Positions 60,202 to 64,000 of a stretch of DNA of 64,000 bases are shown in pieces. A program made the position numbers and the translations under genes. The notes beneath the pieces are model-generated. The model searched no databases, had not been told where the DNA came from, and saw nothing but the letters and a program-made list of their open reading frames with translations. The stretch's first letter is position 1, and each line of letters opens with the position of its first letter. The DNA is from Holdemania sp. Marseille-P2844 (GTDB lineage: Bacteria; Bacillota_I; Bacilli_A; Erysipelotrichales; Erysipelotrichaceae): positions 402,759 to 466,758 of the forward strand of contig NZ_LT635454.1 of the NCBI RefSeq assembly GCF_900120005.1. Reading direction: 5' to 3'.

Positions 60202-60252
60202 AGAGATCAGAGAAAAGCGGACCGATGAGGAGGCTTCTTCTCTGATTTTTTC
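60202..60252 (+). terminator. Terminator after P-type ATPase gene
   Basis: ATCAGAGA..AAGC pairs with GCTT..TCTCTGAT, then TTTTTTC. Confidence 0.75.
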
Positions 60253-60364
60253 ATTATTCAGTTTTTCTCAGTATTGCTTTCCCGCGCTTAAACTCAATAT
60301 CCGGTTATTTACATTTTGTTTCATGAAAATATGTAATTGATATGAAAGAATACTGAAAAACTCG

Positions 60365-60393
60365 TTGTGAGCATACACCAGTAGTGCTAGAAT
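60365..60393 (+). promoter_or_regulatory. Promoter of serC-serA
   Basis: TTGTGA, 17-nt spacer, TAGAAT, about 29 nt before the ATG. Confidence 0.6.
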
Positions 60394-60421
60394 GGGGATA
60401 TTAGAAAAGAGGATGACAACG

Positions 60422-61504
60422 ATGACACGAGTTTACAATTTCAGCGCTGGACCCAGCCAGCTGCCAACCGAGGTCTTACAGAAATGTGCTGCCGAACTGA
60501 TGGAGTACGGAATTTCCGGGCAATCCGTCATGGAGATGAGTCATCGCTCCTCCTCTTTCCTTGAAATCATTGAAACGACGGAGCGGCGGCTGCGCTCGCT
60601 GCTGCGGATTCCAAAGCATTATCAAGTGCTGTTTCTGCAGGGCGGGGCGTCGCTGCAGTTTACGATGGTACCAATGAACCTGTTGAAACCAGGCGGAAAA
60701 GCGGGCGTGATCCATACTGGTGCCTGGACGAAAAAAGCGATTGCGGAATGCCGCAAGATCGGCGGCTGCGAGATCTTAGCCAGCAGCGAGGCGGAACACT
60801 TCACGGCAATTCCGAAGGGCGTGAAAATTCCGCAGGATCTGGACTATGTGCATATCTGTGAGAACAACACGATCTACGGGACAAAATATAAGGAACTGCC
60901 GGAATGCGGGAGCGTGCCGCTGATCGCGGATTGTTCCAGCTGCATTTTAAGCGAACCGATGGAGATTTCCCGCTATGGTCTGATCTTTGCGGGGGCGCAG
61001 AAAAATATGGGGATCGCGGGTCTGACGGTTGTGATCGTGCGGGAAGATTTGATTCAGGAACGTCCAGAGATTCCGTCGATGCTGAGCTATGCCGTGCAGG
61101 CGAAAAACAAGTCGATGTTCAATACACCGCCGACCTTTGCGATTTATCTGCTGGGACTGGTGCTGGAATGGATCGAAAACCGCTATTATGATTTAGCGGC
61201 GCTGAAGACGCACAATCAACAGAAAGCGGCGCTGCTTTATGATCAGATCGATCAATCCCGGCTGTTTACCAATCCGGTCCGTCCGGAAGATCGTTCGATC
61301 ATGAACGTGCCGTTTGTCACTGGCGACGCTGCGTTGGACGCGAAATTCATCGCCGCGGCGGAGGCGGAAGGACTGGTCAATTTAAAAGGCCATCGCTCGG
61401 TTGGCGGAATGCGCGCTTCAATCTACAACGCGATGCCGTTGGAAGGGGTTCAAAAGCTGGTCGATCTGATGCGGCGCTTTGAGGAGGAGAATCGAGGATG
61501 TTAA
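60422..61504 (+). CDS. serC: Phosphoserine aminotransferase
   Basis: 360 aa, the standard family length, from the ATG at 60422; MTRVYNFSAGPSQLP fits the canonical SerC N-terminus. PLP-binding Lys194 lies in AGAQKNMGIAG. The enzyme converts 3-phosphohydroxypyruvate and glutamate to phosphoserine, the second step of serine synthesis. Overlaps serA by 7 nt, so the two are one operon. serB is not here. Confidence 0.95.
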   Translation: MTRVYNFSAGPSQLPTEVLQKCAAELMEYGISGQSVMEMSHRSSSFLEIIETTERRLRSLLRIPKHYQVLFLQGGASLQFTMVPMNLLKPGGKAGVIHTGAWTKKAIAECRKIGGCEILASSEAEHFTAIPKGVKIPQDLDYVHICENNTIYGTKYKELPECGSVPLIADCSSCILSEPMEISRYGLIFAGAQKNMGIAGLTVVIVREDLIQERPEIPSMLSYAVQAKNKSMFNTPPTFAIYLLGLVLEWIENRYYDLAALKTHNQQKAALLYDQIDQSRLFTNPVRPEDRSIMNVPFVTGDAALDAKFIAAAEAEGLVNLKGHRSVGGMRASIYNAMPLEGVQKLVDLMRRFEEENRGC

Positions 61505-62661
61505 CAATCCGCTGTCTGAATAAAATTGCGGAGGCGGGATTGGTGCAGTTTCCGCAAGCCTCCTATCAGTTCACAGAACAAGCTGGTGCGGAAGACGCGA
61601 TTTTAGTGCGCAGCGCGGATTTAAAAGAAATGGATTTCGGAGCCGGTCTGAAAGCGATCGCCCGGGCCGGGGCAGGAACAAACAACATTCCGATTGTCCG
61701 GTGCAGCGAAGCGGGAATCGTCGTGTTCAATACGCCGGGCGCGAATGCCAATGCCGTTAAAGAACTGGTCTTGGCGGGGCTGTTGATGTCAAGCCGGCCG
61801 GTCATTCCGGCGATCAACTGGATCGAATCGCTAGGCAGCGCGGCGGATTTAGCGCAGCGGGTTGAACAAGAGAAAAGCCGGTTTGTCGGAACGGAATTGA
61901 AGGGGAAGACGCTGGGCGTGATTGGTTTGGGCGCGATCGGAATCCTGGTCGCCAATCTGGCGGCGGAGCTGGATATGCAGGTCGTTGGCTATGATCCTTA
62001 TATTTCCGTTGACGCGGCCTGGAAGCTTTCCCGTCAAGTGCGGCACGCGGAAAGTCTGGAAGCGGTGCTGAAGACGGCGGACTATGTGACGATTCATGTG
62101 CCGCTGACGCCGCAGACAAAGAATTTAATCGCTGCCGGCCAGTTAAAATTGATGAAGACTAAAGCGGTGCTGCTCAACTTTGCGCGCGGCGGTCTGGTTC
62201 AGGAAGACGCCGTGCTGGCGGCGCTGGCAGCTAGGCAGATCCGCGGTTACGTTACGGACTTCCCAAGTCCGGCTTTGGCTGGGAAGCCGGGCGTAACTTT
62301 AATCCCGCATTTAGGCGCTTCGACGGAGGAAGCGGAGGAAAACTGCGCGGTGATGGCGGCGCAGGAATTGATCGATTATCTGGAGAACGGAAACATCCGG
62401 AACGCTGTAAATCTGCCTGACGTTGTCATGGAGCGCAGCGGTCAGGCGCGGCTCTGCTGCTTCCACCGGAATGTGCCGAACATGCTGGCGCACATCTCCG
62501 GCATGATCTCGAAGCAGGGGATCAATATTGAAAATCTGCTCAGCCGCTCGCAAGGGGAGTTTGCCTATACGTTAGTGGATGTGGATACTTTGGCGGTGGA
62601 GGAAATCGCCGCCACGCTGCGTCAGCAGCCTGAGATCCTGCGCGTGCGGGTTTTAGTTTAA
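61498..62661 (+). CDS. serA: D-3-phosphoglycerate dehydrogenase
   Basis: 387 aa, the short SerA type with one C-terminal ACT domain (about 320-387, HRNVPNMLAHISGMISKQGINIENL). NAD site GVIGLGAIGILVANL, substrate Arg in NFARGGLV, and the catalytic His in LIPHLGAST. Oxidises 3-phosphoglycerate in the first step of serine synthesis; the ACT domain may give serine feedback. Gene order serC-serA is common in Firmicutes. Confidence 0.95.
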   Translation: MLTIRCLNKIAEAGLVQFPQASYQFTEQAGAEDAILVRSADLKEMDFGAGLKAIARAGAGTNNIPIVRCSEAGIVVFNTPGANANAVKELVLAGLLMSSRPVIPAINWIESLGSAADLAQRVEQEKSRFVGTELKGKTLGVIGLGAIGILVANLAAELDMQVVGYDPYISVDAAWKLSRQVRHAESLEAVLKTADYVTIHVPLTPQTKNLIAAGQLKLMKTKAVLLNFARGGLVQEDAVLAALAARQIRGYVTDFPSPALAGKPGVTLIPHLGASTEEAEENCAVMAAQELIDYLENGNIRNAVNLPDVVMERSGQARLCCFHRNVPNMLAHISGMISKQGINIENLLSRSQGEFAYTLVDVDTLAVEEIAATLRQQPEILRVRVLV

Positions 62662-62759
62662 AAGTGTCTGGGAAAAGAACAGGTCATCTTCTGCGAGGGT
62701 GTCCCTCGGTAGATTTTCATTCCTTTTCCATGAAAAAATCATTCAATTTGAATCAAAGC

Positions 62760-62788
62760 TTGCAAAAAAAATTTCAGATGGCTATAAT
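62760..62788 (+). promoter_or_regulatory. Promoter of pheS T-box leader
   Basis: TTGCAA, 17-nt spacer, TATAAT. Confidence 0.78.
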
Positions 62789-62814
62789 AACTACTAGAAA
62801 GCGGTTTAACTAAA

Positions 62815-63027
62815 GGATTAGTAACAGAAGAACCTGGGAAAAGAGAGGAACGGTGACCCGCTGAGAGCCGTTCTGCCCGGCAGGTTTCTGCGAATTCACC
62901 TTTATAGTGGGAGTAATGATCCCCGTCTTCCTCACGTTACAGGGAAAATTAAGGTGTATCTTTGCGCCGGCGGACGCGTTGGTGTCGGCAGGCAGGGCAA
63001 GGATAAATCAGGATGGTACCGCGAGCC
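62815..63027 (+). ncRNA. T-box leader, phenylalanine specificity
   Basis: About 210-nt leader: stem I near 62820-62990 with the specifier loop GAATTCACC, in which TTC (62895-62897) is the Phe codon; the conserved T-box sequence as GGATGGTACCGCG (about 63011-63023). Uncharged tRNA-Phe would base-pair here and allow read-through into pheS. The specifier agrees with the gene downstream. Confidence 0.93.
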
Positions 63028-63060
63028 GTCGTTCCTGAATCAGGAACGACGTTTTTTATT
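63028..63060 (+). terminator. T-box terminator before pheS
   Basis: Stem GTCGTTCCTGA with TCAGGAACGAC, then GTTTTTTATTTTTG. Exclusive with the antiterminator formed by the T-box. Confidence 0.9.
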
Positions 63061-63088
63061 TTTGTAAAGGAACAAAGGAGAACCGATT

Positions 63089-64000
63089 ATGGAAAAAGTT
63101 CAGCAAGTCCAGGCTCAGGCGCTGGAAGAAATCAAAGCCTGCGAAGATTTGCAGCAGCTGCAGCAGATCCGGGTGACGACGCTGGGGAAGAAAGGCCCAA
63201 TTCAGTCGCTAATGACGATGATGAAGGATCTTTCCCCGGAAGAAAAACCGGCTTTCGGTCAGGAAGTCAACGAGTGCAAGAAAGCCGTTGCCGCCGCGAT
63301 TGAAGCGAAAATGGCGGTGCTTGAAAAAGCGGCGATGAACCGTAAGCTCGAAGAAGAAAAAATCGACATCACGCTGCCGGGCGTGCCGTTTCGCACCGGG
63401 ACGCTGCATCCGCTGACGCTGATCAGCCAGGAAATCGAAGATCTGTTCATCGGCATGGGCTACACCGTCGCCGAAGGTCCGGAAGTCGAACTCGATTTCT
63501 ACAACTTCGAACGCGCCAACATCCCGGCCGATCACCCTGCCCGCGATATGCAGGATACGTTCTACATCAATCCGAAGGAGCTGCTGCGCACGCATACCAC
63601 GGCGATTCAGATGCGCGAGCTGGAAAAGGCCCATGGCCAGCTGCCGATCAAGGTCATCTGCCCGGGTAAAGTCTACCGCCGCGATGACGACGATGCGACT
63701 CACTCCCATCAGTTCATGCAGGCGGAAGGTCTGGTCGTCGGCGAGAATATCACGCTGACCGACCTGAAGGGCACGCTGCAGTTCATGGCCGACCGGATGT
63801 TCGGCAAAGGCCGCCAGATCCGTTTCCGTCCTTCGTATTTCCAATTCACCGAACCAAGCGTCGAGGTCGACGTCAGCTGCCACATCTGTGGCGGCAAGGG
63901 CTGCCCGGTCTGCAAAGGCACCGGCTGGATCGAAGTGCTCGGCGCCGGGATGGTGCATCCGAACGTGCTGGAAATGGCGGGCTTTGACTCGACGAAATGC
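63089..64000 (+). CDS. pheS: Phenylalanine-tRNA ligase alpha subunit (partial, runs off window)
   Basis: First 304 residues of about 340; the window ends before the stop. The N-terminal coiled coil (about 1-90) is followed by the class II catalytic core: motif 2 region [21 protein letters not shown] and [12 protein letters not shown]. The CxxC pair and following CxxC ([12 protein letters not shown]) match the Cys-containing insertion of Firmicute PheS. Ribosome binding site AAAGGAG. Charges tRNA-Phe with PheT, which is expected next. Confidence 0.95.
   Translation, partial: MEKVQQVQAQALEEIKACEDLQQLQQIRVTTLGKKGPIQSLMTMMKDLSPEEKPAFGQEVNECKKAVAAAIEAKMAVLEKAAMNRKLEEEKIDITLPGVPFRTGTLHPLTLISQEIEDLFIGMGYTVAEGPEVELDFYNFERANIPADHPARDMQDTFYINPKELLRTHTTAIQMRELEKAHGQLPIKVICPGKVYRRDDDDATHSHQFMQAEGLVVGENITLTDLKGTLQFMADRMFGKGRQIRFRPSYFQFTEPSVEVDVSCHICGGKGCPVCKGTGWIEVLGAGMVHPNVLEMAGFDSTKC

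Noticed and set aside
1-64000. CRISPR arrays, tRNA/rRNA genes, prophage or IS elements
   Set aside because: None found by eye: no spaced direct repeats, no tRNA cloverleaf with a TTCGAATC-type arm, no transposase DDE gene or paired terminal repeats. A tRNAscan or IS search could still find something missed.

Overview
The window looks like a chromosomal segment of a gut-type, low-to-mid GC Firmicute. The best guess is the Erysipelotrichales (Holdemania-like). This rests on gene style only: many PTS permeases, T-box and riboswitch control, a Rex-type adhE operator, strong AGGAGG ribosome binding sites and lipobox lipoproteins. No rRNA, tRNA, CRISPR array, prophage or insertion sequence was seen. 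Most of the window is ordinary, densely packed metabolic and transport DNA.

Layout. 0-12 kb: six paralogous family-5 (peptide-type) solute-binding lipoproteins in a row, nearly all with their own promoter and terminator, with an M14 carboxypeptidase after the first; no permease or ATPase is present. 12-15 kb: a GNAT acetyltransferase broken by one in-frame TAG, a small membrane protein and an S9 peptidase. 15-21.5 kb: an RpiR regulator and an alpha-glucoside PTS operon (EIIBC, GH4 phospho-glycosidase, NagA, EIIA, membrane protein) with a CRE on its promoter. 21.6-27 kb: an amidohydrolase pair in which one member has lost its metal ligands, a DUF362 ferredoxin protein, CapA and VanZ. 27-31 kb: an Rpn-type nuclease, folT under a THF riboswitch, and a cation antiporter under a yybP-ykoY (Mn2+) riboswitch. 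30.7-33.6 kb: two U32 proteins and a SpoU methyltransferase, probably RNA modification.

34-44.5 kb: an unusual PEPCK/HprK-like P-loop protein behind a dyad-containing promoter; a rhodanese-Rrf2-RclA-like thiol/oxidant operon; a MerR regulator with a classic 19-bp-spacer promoter; a polysaccharide deacetylase; a second SpoU methyltransferase and a hydrolase; and a PTS EIIC domain fused to an EAL phosphodiesterase domain. 44.6-51.4 kb: the most novel-looking unit, a mannose-family PTS (EIIB, EIIC-EIID fusion, EIIA) interleaved with two amidohydrolase-2 proteins, an eIF2B-like isomerase homologue and a BtpA/SgcQ TIM barrel, followed by a convergent GntR/UTRA regulator. 51.7-64 kb: adhE with a Rex box, a triple peptidoglycan-binding-repeat protein, acylphosphatase, a P-type cation ATPase under a second yybP-ykoY riboswitch, serC-serA, and a Phe T-box leading into pheS, which runs off the window.

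How the genes work together. Sugar uptake and catabolism dominate (three PTS systems or PTS-derived proteins). Peptide capture and peptide hydrolysis (SBPs, M14, S9) form a second theme. Mn2+ efflux is represented twice under the same riboswitch class. Start codons were chosen from ribosome binding sites and promoter positions, so several genes begin downstream of their longest open frame.
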